A stretch of DNA of 52,175 nucleotides from assembly GCA_026985075.1 (NCBI GenBank), contig JALSQX010000037.1:1-52175 (forward strand). Reading direction: 5' to 3'. Positions 33,269 to 41,454 of this stretch are shown one piece after another. Position numbers and translations under genes: made by a program. How positions within the stretch are numbered: the stretch's first letter is position 1; each line of letters starts with the position of its first letter. The notes beneath the pieces were generated by a model. The model was not told where the DNA came from. It did not search any database and saw nothing but the letters and a program-made list of their open reading frames with translations. The DNA comes from Blastocatellia bacterium (GTDB taxonomy: Bacteria > Acidobacteriota > Blastocatellia > HR10 > J050).

Positions 33269-35634
33269 CGGTGCTCGATGTCCCATCCCTCGGCGAACTC
33301 CATCAGAACGAGCTTCAAGGTCACTTCGGCGCGCCGTTCGGTCCCGAAATCGACGCCCAGCGTTCCCGCCAGGAATTTCCCATTGGGACTGATATCTGAG
33401 GCGGCGACGATGGTGCGCCTGCCCAGATATTCGGGAGCTTCGGGATCGTTGAAATAGGTCAGCCGCTCCTTATGCGTCCCATCGGCCGTCATGAGCCAAT
33501 ACTCGCGCTCCTGCGGTTGCGCCGGCCAGTTGGGATCGTCAAAATCAAGCTCGTAGCGAGAGGTAACATTGCTCATGTAAACGATCGTGTCACCGTCGGG
33601 CGAGATGGACGCGTCCTCTTCCCACACGGTCGGCGAGTTGTGCAAATTAATCAATCGACCGGTCGGCACATCAAGAATATACTGGTCCATTCCATACTCG
33701 TGTTGACCATCCAGATTTCCGGCCAAAAGCAACCGCCGACCATCGGGGAAAAATCCCATACTGGTGACGTAATTGCCGCCCACGTCCTCGGCGCGGAGAA
33801 TGACGCGCTCGTTCGCCAATCGTGGGCCACCTTCGTCGACGATGAAATCGGCCATCTTGATCTGCCATCGTCCCCAGTTATGGTGACCTCCCTCGCCATA
33901 TCGCTCGGTCCAGACGAGAACCGCGCCATCCGGCGAAAAGTGGGGATTCACCACGCCAAAGGTGGGCGTCGGATCATCAAAACCTCTCTTGATGGGGATA
34001 TCGGTCAATGGCCAGAATCGATCGCCCTCCGGTGTCGTCGCCCAGAGATTGGCATAGAGTCCCAGGCCGGGATCGCCGAGCCATTTCATCCACAGGCCGA
34101 AATGCTCCTCCGTTTCGGAAACGAAAACAATATACTGTCCCGAGGGATGAAAGACGGCATTTCCATTGTGCCTCTGAGGAACGCCCGGTCGGCCCTCGGT
34201 GAGCGACCGCCGAATCGTTCCGTTCACATCCATCAGATAAACGTCGGCGAACCCATCGTCATTCTTCCGGTCAAACACGATGAGGTCGCCCGAAGGTGAG
34301 AAGCGCGGACGAGCCCCTTGTTGCTGAACGAGGCGAATGCTCTTGAGGCGAGGGCTCTTCCCCCTCACCGCCATCTGTCCTCCCCTGAATGCGATCGTTC
34401 GCGAGCCCGCCGCCTCGGCGATCAAGGCGCCATACCGAAGACCCGTCTGAGAGAAACGACCGGCGAGGAGGTTCTGGACGGCCGCCTGATCCGAGAGCTG
34501 GCGGAGCCGAGCGTAGGGGAGCCAGCGCGTGCGCCGATTATAATCCAGGTAAGCGAAGAAGTACGTGCTCCAGAATGCTGACATGAATTCGATGCCCTGA
34601 GCCCGAGCCAACTCGACGATGACCTCCAGAAACTTCTGGTCCAGAGGTTCCCAGAAAGAGAAGACATCCCGCCGGAAGGCTTCACTCCAGGTCTCCGTGC
34701 CCAGTTCCGCTTGGCCGACTTTGTAGAGCCATGCTTCGCCCACGATGATGCTCTTATGCTGAGCGCGGGCGAGCTCGGCCAAGTCGACTGCCCGTCGCAA
34801 AAAGCCCCGCACGATGGGATAGATGTGCAGATCGATGTAATCAAGCTCGGGCAGACGCACGAGTTCGTGGATGAACCGCGGATCGTCCCAGGTTCCCGCT
34901 CCGGCTCCAACTCGTGTCTCTTCGGGATCGAGCCCATCGAGGATGAATGCTATCAGCTCGGCGTATTTTTGAGGATCACGTAATTCCACCAGGCCCGTAT
35001 TCCTGGCCTCGGTGGAGGGCTCATTGCCGATGGTGAGGTAGTCGGGCCGGATCTCACGAGCGATGATCTCGGCCACCTGACGCCGCCCTCGCTTGAATTC
35101 CTCGAAGGTCAAACCGGAATAGTCGACCGATACGGAGGTAAAGTTCGGGTCTCGGAACATCGCCCCCGTCCCCACCAGGAGAACCATTCGTCGCCTCCGG
35201 ATTTCGGCGGCCAGCCGTTTGTAAAAATCGAGAAATTCTTGAGCGCGAGGGAAGTTCGGCGCCAGCAGCGGATAGCCGATGAAGACTTTCACCCCTTTGA
35301 TACCCAAAGAGGCCAGCGCGTCCAGATAGATGGTGGCGCCCAGCAGAGCGTCAGGCGCCAGCAACTGCTCTCCTCGATGGGCGTTGGCCGAGAGCAACTC
35401 GGCGGCGAAGGTGATCCTTCGTGGCTCACTGGGAACGCCGATCTCTCGTTGGAATTCCTCCAGAGTCTCCCGAAGCTCGTCGAATAAAGCGTGATATTCT
35501 GATGGGACTTCGCTCCCCGTCGAGATGAACGTAGACCTTATCAATCCGGTCAATCCCACGAATCCAACCAGGAGGATCATCGTCCAGATCATGCCCCTCA
35601 TGTTGACCATTGTTCCCATCTCACATCTTTTCAT
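33265..35634 (-). CDS. Exported GH-A-type glycosidase fused to a TolB-like beta-propeller
   Basis: A 789-residue protein with a signal peptide or membrane helix (MIWTMILLVGFVGLTGLI). Residues ~70-370 form a barrel closely related to module 2 of the 1251-residue protein; shared blocks include KVFIGYPLLAPNFPRAQEFL, YLTIGNEPSTEA with acid/base Glu205, SIIVGEAWLYK with nucleophile Glu300 and DVFSFWEPLDQKFLEVIV. Residues ~430-789 are a six-bladed propeller of PD40/TolB repeats (RPRFSPSGDLIVFDRKN, NAVFHPSGQYIVFVSET, VNPHFSPDGAVLVWTER, DASISPDGDTIVYMSN, ASDISPNGKFLAGTLG). Such propellers bind proteins or polymers. A barrel joined to a TolB propeller is unusual; the propeller may dock the enzyme at the cell surface or on substrate (inference). 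Confidence 0.82.
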   Translation of the reverse strand: MKRCEMGTMVNMRGMIWTMILLVGFVGLTGLIRSTFISTGSEVPSEYHALFDELRETLEEFQREIGVPSEPRRITFAAELLSANAHRGEQLLAPDALLGATIYLDALASLGIKGVKVFIGYPLLAPNFPRAQEFLDFYKRLAAEIRRRRMVLLVGTGAMFRDPNFTSVSVDYSGLTFEEFKRGRRQVAEIIAREIRPDYLTIGNEPSTEARNTGLVELRDPQKYAELIAFILDGLDPEETRVGAGAGTWDDPRFIHELVRLPELDYIDLHIYPIVRGFLRRAVDLAELARAQHKSIIVGEAWLYKVGQAELGTETWSEAFRRDVFSFWEPLDQKFLEVIVELARAQGIEFMSAFWSTYFFAYLDYNRRTRWLPYARLRQLSDQAAVQNLLAGRFSQTGLRYGALIAEAAGSRTIAFRGGQMAVRGKSPRLKSIRLVQQQGARPRFSPSGDLIVFDRKNDDGFADVYLMDVNGTIRRSLTEGRPGVPQRHNGNAVFHPSGQYIVFVSETEEHFGLWMKWLGDPGLGLYANLWATTPEGDRFWPLTDIPIKRGFDDPTPTFGVVNPHFSPDGAVLVWTERYGEGGHHNWGRWQIKMADFIVDEGGPRLANERVILRAEDVGGNYVTSMGFFPDGRRLLLAGNLDGQHEYGMDQYILDVPTGRLINLHNSPTVWEEDASISPDGDTIVYMSNVTSRYELDFDDPNWPAQPQEREYWLMTADGTHKERLTYFNDPEAPEYLGRRTIVAASDISPNGKFLAGTLGVDFGTERRAEVTLKLVLMEFAEGWDIEHR

Positions 35635-35672
35635 CGGTCCTCTCCGAAAACGACTGAGGCCGTCAGGGCCCG

Positions 35673-38600
35673 CTAATTCAGAACGGTCATCGGCATCAAT
35701 GAGGACATCGACATCAAAAGAGCACTCCTTGAGCGCATCATCAGAGGAAGGTCACCATCGCGAATGAGAACGTCAGCACTCACAGAAATCCCATCGCTCA
35801 GGCTCCGCCTCAACGAGCGTCGTAAGGGGTCGATCCTCAGCCGCTCGATGGCGGCCAACCGGGTCACATCATGCAGAGCGCCAGTGCCGTTCGCATCGCG
35901 CCTGCACGCTTTCTCTGATGGAGCTTGTAGTTCCAGAAAAGTGACCGAGTGCGGTGGGAGAGCGAGGTGAGTCGGAGGCTCCCGCAGTGGCTCCTCGCTG
36001 AGCACGACGTTCGTGGGGTAGCGATCATTATCGGCCGCGGGGTCTTCAGCCCATAGCCGCCACAGGCGCGCAGAGGCGGGCGTGAATCCGTTGATGTGGA
36101 GCGTAGCCGTCAACGGCCTCTGCTCAGCGTTATTGATCATGGCGAGGCGCAAGATGCCACCGTCGGGAGAGAGCGCCGCCGCCGCGACGACGTAAGGAAC
36201 CTCTCGGTCATAGGCCATGGCCGAGGGTGAGTCCACCGCCACCGGGAGTACGCGACTGCCCGGCCAAGTGGAGAATCCCTGAAAAACATACCCCATGGGC
36301 GCGATGCTATAATTGGTCTGACTGCGAATCAGGGCCAGGTTACCCCCACTCAGCGCGAACTGCTCGGCGTAGGCCACTGGCGTATGCTGACTCGCATTGA
36401 GCAGGCGGATGAACCATTCCGCAGCGATGACTGCTCCTTCCAAGGTCCGATTGATGTGCCAGTAGTCCTCATTCAAGAAAATATTCCACTCCGTGACGGC
36501 GATAGAGGGTCTCTCGGACACGGCCAGGCTCTCCAGATATTGATCTATCTTCCCGTACACCCCGGCGAGATGATCGGCGCGCTCCAGGGCGATCTGGCGC
36601 CGGGCCGCGTAAGAACCATACGCCCGGATTGGGATCGAAATGCCGTACTGATGGCGAACGTAGAAGTCCATTTGCTGAAAGATCTCACGCATGCGGTCCG
36701 GATCGGCGATGGGAGCGCCGTCGCGAAAAGGGAGCACTGCCGCGCCAATGTGAATGGGCACCGACGAAGGAGCCGCGCGCATGGCGCGAGCGAAATCCAG
36801 AAAGCCATCGTGGCCATAGGTGGTGTACTCCACCAGGAAGAAGCTCCCCGCCGGGGGCATCGCGCCATGGACTCCGTCACCGAACCGGAGCACCCCGGCC
36901 TCGGCATCCAGGGCGAAGACACGGGCATCTGAAGGCTGGGTGCTGAGATCCTCTACCTGATGCCACTCCTGGTAGATGCGATTCTCCACCTGCTGTCGCG
37001 TCGCCGCCCAAAAGACGCGTACATCACGCACCGGTGGAAATCGCAGGGTGTAGGTCTGATGCGGCCCACCCTTGGCTTTGAAGACGTCTCCCTTCGCGCC
37101 CACCGGGTCGTATGCCTGGCTCGATGTGTTATCGTAAAAGCCGCGACGCTCCTCCTCACCACCAAAAAAATATTTCTCGGGATTCTCAGCAGTCCAGGAG
37201 TAGTACCACATGTGCGGTTGATTCTCCTCGTTGCCAATCTCGAAGTAGCGCACGTTGATCGGCTCGGGAAACCCGAGAGCGGCGCGCCGTGCGCCCCACG
37301 GTGAGTCGATCGGGCCGTTCAAGAACTCCACCAGGTCGGCGGCGTCCTGGGCCGTCATGGTACCGAAGTTGACCGTGATGCTCAACTCGGCGCCGGTATC
37401 GCGCACAAACTGGAGGATGCGGGCGATGTCGACTCCATCGGGCCGGGGCACGCGCCGACCGGGTTTGATCATCTCGTTGCGCTTCCAGTCGTAGGCTGAG
37501 GCGTTATTCCCGCCAGGCCAGCGAATCACGCGCACGCCAATTTGGCGCGTGGCATCTACGAAGTTGGCGCGTTCGACCGTCCGAGCGGCCGGAGCCAGGC
37601 TGGTCAGGTTACTCCCCCACAGACGTCCCTCAATGAGGGGGCCGGGACGGGTCGCATCGACGGTGATGATGACCTCGGAGCTTGAAGTGACCGAATCGCG
37701 CAGCAGGCCACCGCCACCCCCGCTCTCACTATTGTGGGGAACGCCCCGGGTCTGGCGCGAGATCTCGCCCCGTTCGCCCTGAGCCGTGCTCTTCTCCAGG
37801 ACATCGATCCGCTCGGCGTGGGCCAGGATCTCATCGCGGTAGAACCATGCTCGTTTGAGCTCACCGCGGCTCTTGAGCGGCACTTGATCGGCATAATGAG
37901 GAGCATCGGGATTCTCGCTGATCCCATAGGGGAGGAGGCTATAGGCCTCCACTCGCGGCCCGAGCGCGACCACCATCGTAAACGATGAACCATGATCCGC
38001 GTAGATCCTTCCCCGCTCGTCCAGCGATCCCGAGGCCATCCAGAGCGTCGGCGGTTGCTGCTCGCCGGCGATGGGAAGGTCGAACGTCCCCCGACGGATG
38101 CGGTGAATCTGCCCCCAGGGGACGTCGATCGAGCCGTAGAGGCTCTCCATCTCGGAGACGGCAGCTTCCAGCCCCCCGAGTGGATCCTGGGCCCGTTGGC
38201 GCTTGACGTGGTGCCACCAGAAATAAAATAGCGTCATTCCCGATTGATCGATGTCCCCGCGGCGATTCCAATTCCGGAACAATGTGATAGCTGGCGCCAG
38301 GGATCGGCGCCGTTCCGGCGAAGCGGATTCGTAGGCGGCGAAGATTTCCGGCAGGGTTTCTTCTGCCGCCATAACGAGTGTGTCGGTGGCGAGCTTCAAG
38401 GCATCGGTCATCGTCCAATCGTGGGCTTGCCAAAGGACATCGCTCGCCCGCCGGCCACGGTCGTTGAGCGAGGCGGCGGGGACGATGAGATACGATGGAA
38501 ATCGCTCGGGGTCCATCTCCAGACCAGAAGTAACGAACCAAGGCATGACGTTGTTGTTCTGCATCCAGTCGCTCTCGGGGTTCTCCACCCGAGGAAGCCC

Positions 38601-39887
38601 GTCGAAGGGGAGAATCTTAGAACTCCAGCGGGCGTTGGGGTCCCAACCGGGCCGCCACTCGGCTCGAGTCCACGCCTCGCTGCGCTCGTGCAGGCGGGCG
38701 TTGTAGACGTAATAGAGATTCCCCTGAGCATCGGCGGCCATCACGTTCCAGAGGAGGAGCTGGTGCATGGCCATCGCACGCTTGAACTGTTCGATGTCTT
38801 GGGCCCGGGCCATAGCCAGGAATTGCGCGAGGGTGTTGAAACAGTCCGAGCCTTCCAGCGCCACGACGAGGGCTCGGTGGTGCTCTGGTTCGGAGTGAAC
38901 CACCCAGCCGTTGCGAGTGTAGGAGAGCTTTCGCACGACGGGAGCGCTGCCTCGCACTTTGAAGGATTCCTCGCGGACCATCATCCGCTCCCAGCCCGAC
39001 TCGGTACGGTAGCGCCTGGGATCATCGGGATGAAGCTCCTCCACAAAGACGTCGGCCAGGTCAGGCGCATTACGGGTCATCGACCAGGCGATCTTGCCGT
39101 TATGCCCCATGACGATGAGTGGGCTCCCGTAGAACGTGGCACCGTAGACATTGAGCGTCTCGCCGACCAGATGAGCCTCGTACCAGCGGTTCATGCCTGA
39201 CCATGGGAGGTGAGGGTCCATGAGGAGAATGGGCGCTCCCCTCGCGGTCCGCGAAGAACCAACGACCCACTGATTAGAAGCCTCTACGGAGACACCCAAC
39301 GGCTGTGAGGCGGCCATGAAGGCCGAATGCTGCCGGAACTCTTTGGCTGCTGCGCTCAGCGAGCGGGAGATCATCGTATAATGGGCGAAGCGCAGCACTT
39401 GAGTGACCGTCACCTCGAAACCGCGGGCCCATTCGGGAAGCCCAGCGCGGTGCTCGCGGATATATCGATTGATTCCCCGGACGAATGCCCCCACCAGTTG
39501 CAGGGTCTCTGGATCGATGATGGCGAGGAGTTCATCGTCTCCATAGTTCAGCACGGCTCGAGCTTGAACATCACTCTCCAGATACGACGGCCCAAAAAAC
39601 TCGGCCTTCCGACCTTCGGCCGTCAAGTAGTTCTCGAGCATGTCGAGAAGATGATCCTCAGCCTGCGCATAGCCAAAACCGTAGAGCGCTTCTTCGTCCG
39701 TAGCCGCATAAATATGGGGCACTCCGAACGCGTCGCGGACGATCTCAACGCGATCGGGGGCCACCTGCACAGCCGCCGTTGTCACGGGATGGAAGGGTTC
39801 CCGGGACAATGAGTGAAAACTGATCATCCCAACCCCACCACAGAAGATGCTCAAGAGCACGATTCGTTGCACGGTGCCTTTAATCAT
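35673..39887 (-). CDS. Fusion of a penicillin-amidase-type Ntn acylase with a GH51-like glycosidase
   Basis: A 1404-residue exported protein. Residues 40-700 are an S45 acylase: VEIVRDAFGVPHIYAATDEE, LYGFGYAQAEDHL, the autocleavage and nucleophile Ser204 in VEASNQWVVGSS, MDPHLPW, and the C-terminal GISENPDAPHYADQ. After a GGGGG linker (724-728), residues 740-1324 resemble GH51 arabinofuranosidases: VRVIRWPGGNNASAYDW, RYFEIGNEENQP with acid/base Glu888, AVTEWNIFLNED with nucleophile Glu1134, and the closing ALPPHSVTFLELQAP. A beta insert with RFGDGVHGAMPPAG sits inside the barrel. The last ~80 residues are not GH51-like and look like read-through of non-coding DNA. Start 39887 has AAGGAGG. Autoprocessing after residue 203 would leave the glycosidase on the large acylase subunit. 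Confidence 0.82.
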   Translation of the reverse strand: MIKGTVQRIVLLSIFCGGVGMISFHSLSREPFHPVTTAAVQVAPDRVEIVRDAFGVPHIYAATDEEALYGFGYAQAEDHLLDMLENYLTAEGRKAEFFGPSYLESDVQARAVLNYGDDELLAIIDPETLQLVGAFVRGINRYIREHRAGLPEWARGFEVTVTQVLRFAHYTMISRSLSAAAKEFRQHSAFMAASQPLGVSVEASNQWVVGSSRTARGAPILLMDPHLPWSGMNRWYEAHLVGETLNVYGATFYGSPLIVMGHNGKIAWSMTRNAPDLADVFVEELHPDDPRRYRTESGWERMMVREESFKVRGSAPVVRKLSYTRNGWVVHSEPEHHRALVVALEGSDCFNTLAQFLAMARAQDIEQFKRAMAMHQLLLWNVMAADAQGNLYYVYNARLHERSEAWTRAEWRPGWDPNARWSSKILPFDGLPRVENPESDWMQNNNVMPWFVTSGLEMDPERFPSYLIVPAASLNDRGRRASDVLWQAHDWTMTDALKLATDTLVMAAEETLPEIFAAYESASPERRRSLAPAITLFRNWNRRGDIDQSGMTLFYFWWHHVKRQRAQDPLGGLEAAVSEMESLYGSIDVPWGQIHRIRRGTFDLPIAGEQQPPTLWMASGSLDERGRIYADHGSSFTMVVALGPRVEAYSLLPYGISENPDAPHYADQVPLKSRGELKRAWFYRDEILAHAERIDVLEKSTAQGERGEISRQTRGVPHNSESGGGGGLLRDSVTSSSEVIITVDATRPGPLIEGRLWGSNLTSLAPAARTVERANFVDATRQIGVRVIRWPGGNNASAYDWKRNEMIKPGRRVPRPDGVDIARILQFVRDTGAELSITVNFGTMTAQDAADLVEFLNGPIDSPWGARRAALGFPEPINVRYFEIGNEENQPHMWYYSWTAENPEKYFFGGEEERRGFYDNTSSQAYDPVGAKGDVFKAKGGPHQTYTLRFPPVRDVRVFWAATRQQVENRIYQEWHQVEDLSTQPSDARVFALDAEAGVLRFGDGVHGAMPPAGSFFLVEYTTYGHDGFLDFARAMRAAPSSVPIHIGAAVLPFRDGAPIADPDRMREIFQQMDFYVRHQYGISIPIRAYGSYAARRQIALERADHLAGVYGKIDQYLESLAVSERPSIAVTEWNIFLNEDYWHINRTLEGAVIAAEWFIRLLNASQHTPVAYAEQFALSGGNLALIRSQTNYSIAPMGYVFQGFSTWPGSRVLPVAVDSPSAMAYDREVPYVVAAAALSPDGGILRLAMINNAEQRPLTATLHINGFTPASARLWRLWAEDPAADNDRYPTNVVLSEEPLREPPTHLALPPHSVTFLELQAPSEKACRRDANGTGALHDVTRLAAIERLRIDPLRRSLRRSLSDGISVSADVLIRDGDLPLMMRSRSALLMSMSSLMPMTVLN

Positions 39888-39951
39888 CGGGCTCCTCCTT
39901 GGCTCGCCTCCAGAGGCGACCGCGAGACTCTCTGCACGCCCCTACACTGCG

Positions 39952-40131
39952 TCACCGTGCGGACTCTGAGACGAGCAGATAAGTTGCCCCATCCGGACGG
40001 CGGAGGCGCACCCACGCTTCGCCGACCGCACCGAATTCCTGACCCGCTTCTCGGACAGTAACCGTGAAGCCCCTGGCCCGGAATTCTCCCCGACCGCCGT
40101 AGAGGACTGCCGGAAAGGCTTTCCGTCTCAT
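39952..40131 (-). CDS. Small hypothetical protein
   Basis: A 59-residue protein, beginning MRRKAFPAVLYGGRGEFRAR and continuing GFTVTVREAGQEF, AWVRLRRPDG and ending YLLVSESAR. The ATG at 40131 has AAGGAG six bases upstream, which supports real translation over the slightly longer frame from 40146. The alternating hydrophobic pattern suggests a small beta-strand-rich domain without signal peptide. I do not recognise the family. It lies between the GH26-like gene (27 bp upstream) and the acylase-GH51 gene (64 bp downstream) on the same strand. Confidence 0.5.
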   Translation of the reverse strand: MRRKAFPAVLYGGRGEFRARGFTVTVREAGQEFGAVGEAWVRLRRPDGATYLLVSESAR

Positions 40132-40158
40132 AGCCGTCTCCTTCATCGATCTCAGGAT

Positions 40159-41325
40159 TCAAGGAATACGCGCGCATAAAAGTGCTTGCGCACACTCTGG
40201 CTGCACGACGAGGCGAGGAGATATGGATGGGCCGAATCGCTTCGTTCCCTGACACTGGGACAGGCCCTCTGGTTTGTGGATATATCTCGACCGGCGCATC
40301 TCCTCTCGGTACCGCTCCAGGATGTAGGTATTGACGTCGATGCGGGCATTCCCTCGACGCGCTTGATCGGGATCTCGCCGCCGCGTCCAATCCTCGTTCA
40401 GATAACACAATGCCTTGATCTCAGGATGAGCGGCAAGCCAATCGAAGAAAATCCGAAACCACCCCGCCCAATCCCGTCGGCCATCGCTGTGGTCGGGATC
40501 AACGTCATCAGGACTGATGTCCACAAACCAGGCCGCCGCCTCCGACAAGAAGACGGGCTTACCCCGCCGTCGCGCCATCTGGAGGAATCGTTCCGTCTTG
40601 CCTCTGGGCGTGCGCCGCCCACGCCGGATGTCCGGCACCCGGGGATCGAAGTGATCGACCCGAAACACATCGTGCCCGAACCAATCGACATACTCATCGC
40701 CGGGATACCAGAGCGACTGACCGCCACGCACGGCATCGAAGTCGTCCGGAGCATCGGGCTCGTAGCACCAGATGAACGCCGCCTCCTGGACGCCGGCAGC
40801 ACGGAAGCGATCGACGATCTTGCGATAGGCGGCCACGTAGATGACGGGCGTATATCCGTTCCAGGGACCGTTGAACTCAAACCCGGGCCGCACAAACAGC
40901 GGCTGGAACGGCCGAACGACTTCGGCCAGCCCATTGATGAGCGAATCGAACCGGCTCGTCTCGGCGATCTCCACGTCGGTCGGGCCATGCACCCCCTGGA
41001 AGGCAATGCTCAACTCGATGATCCGCCCATCGCGCCGCACTTCCTCCAGACAGTCGCTCAGGACATCGAGATTCACCCCGCGGGTCCCCGGGATGCTCAC
41101 CCACCGCTTCTCAATGAGAGGCTCCAGCTCCGGCCCCAGAGCGGCAATGTATTCCTCGGCCGCCCCCTTACTCGTCGCCTCCCCCACGCCGTGATACACC
41201 CGCCCATCCGGCGGTTCAAACAGGGCACGGTCAGACGATAGAGCCCACGGCGCAACCCGCTCAAGTGCGCTGCCTCGTCCTCCAAGAACGAGGAGCTTGA
41301 GAAAATCCCGGCGCTTCGTGTTCAT
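40159..41325 (-). CDS. GH26-like endo-glycosidase, TAT-exported
   Basis: A 388-residue protein starting MNTKRRDFLKLLVLGG, a twin-arginine-like export signal. The barrel carries RPGFEFNGPWNGY with putative acid/base Glu150 and GKPVFLSEAAAWF with nucleophile Glu262, matching the RPxxExNG and SExA patterns of GH26 mannanases and related lichenases. FIWCYEPDAPDDFDAV lies between them. Start 41325 was chosen for GAGGAAATAG upstream; the frame extends to 41424 without support. Homology appears to end at HKPEGLS; the last ~32 residues are a cysteine-containing tail of doubtful origin. A second, severely truncated copy of this gene's 3' end lies at 22597-22674. Confidence 0.8.
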   Translation of the reverse strand: MNTKRRDFLKLLVLGGRGSALERVAPWALSSDRALFEPPDGRVYHGVGEATSKGAAEEYIAALGPELEPLIEKRWVSIPGTRGVNLDVLSDCLEEVRRDGRIIELSIAFQGVHGPTDVEIAETSRFDSLINGLAEVVRPFQPLFVRPGFEFNGPWNGYTPVIYVAAYRKIVDRFRAAGVQEAAFIWCYEPDAPDDFDAVRGGQSLWYPGDEYVDWFGHDVFRVDHFDPRVPDIRRGRRTPRGKTERFLQMARRRGKPVFLSEAAAWFVDISPDDVDPDHSDGRRDWAGWFRIFFDWLAAHPEIKALCYLNEDWTRRRDPDQARRGNARIDVNTYILERYREEMRRSRYIHKPEGLSQCQGTKRFGPSISPRLVVQPECAQALLCARIP

Positions 41326-41454
41326 GGCTATTTCCTCGACGTGGAACTCAGGCTGACGTATGCCTCTGAAGCCTGGTGCATTCGGCCAGAATTTGCCGGG
41401 CTCCAACATATCAATGGGCTGCACGCTCCACGAAAAGCTCCCATGGCAGAATGC

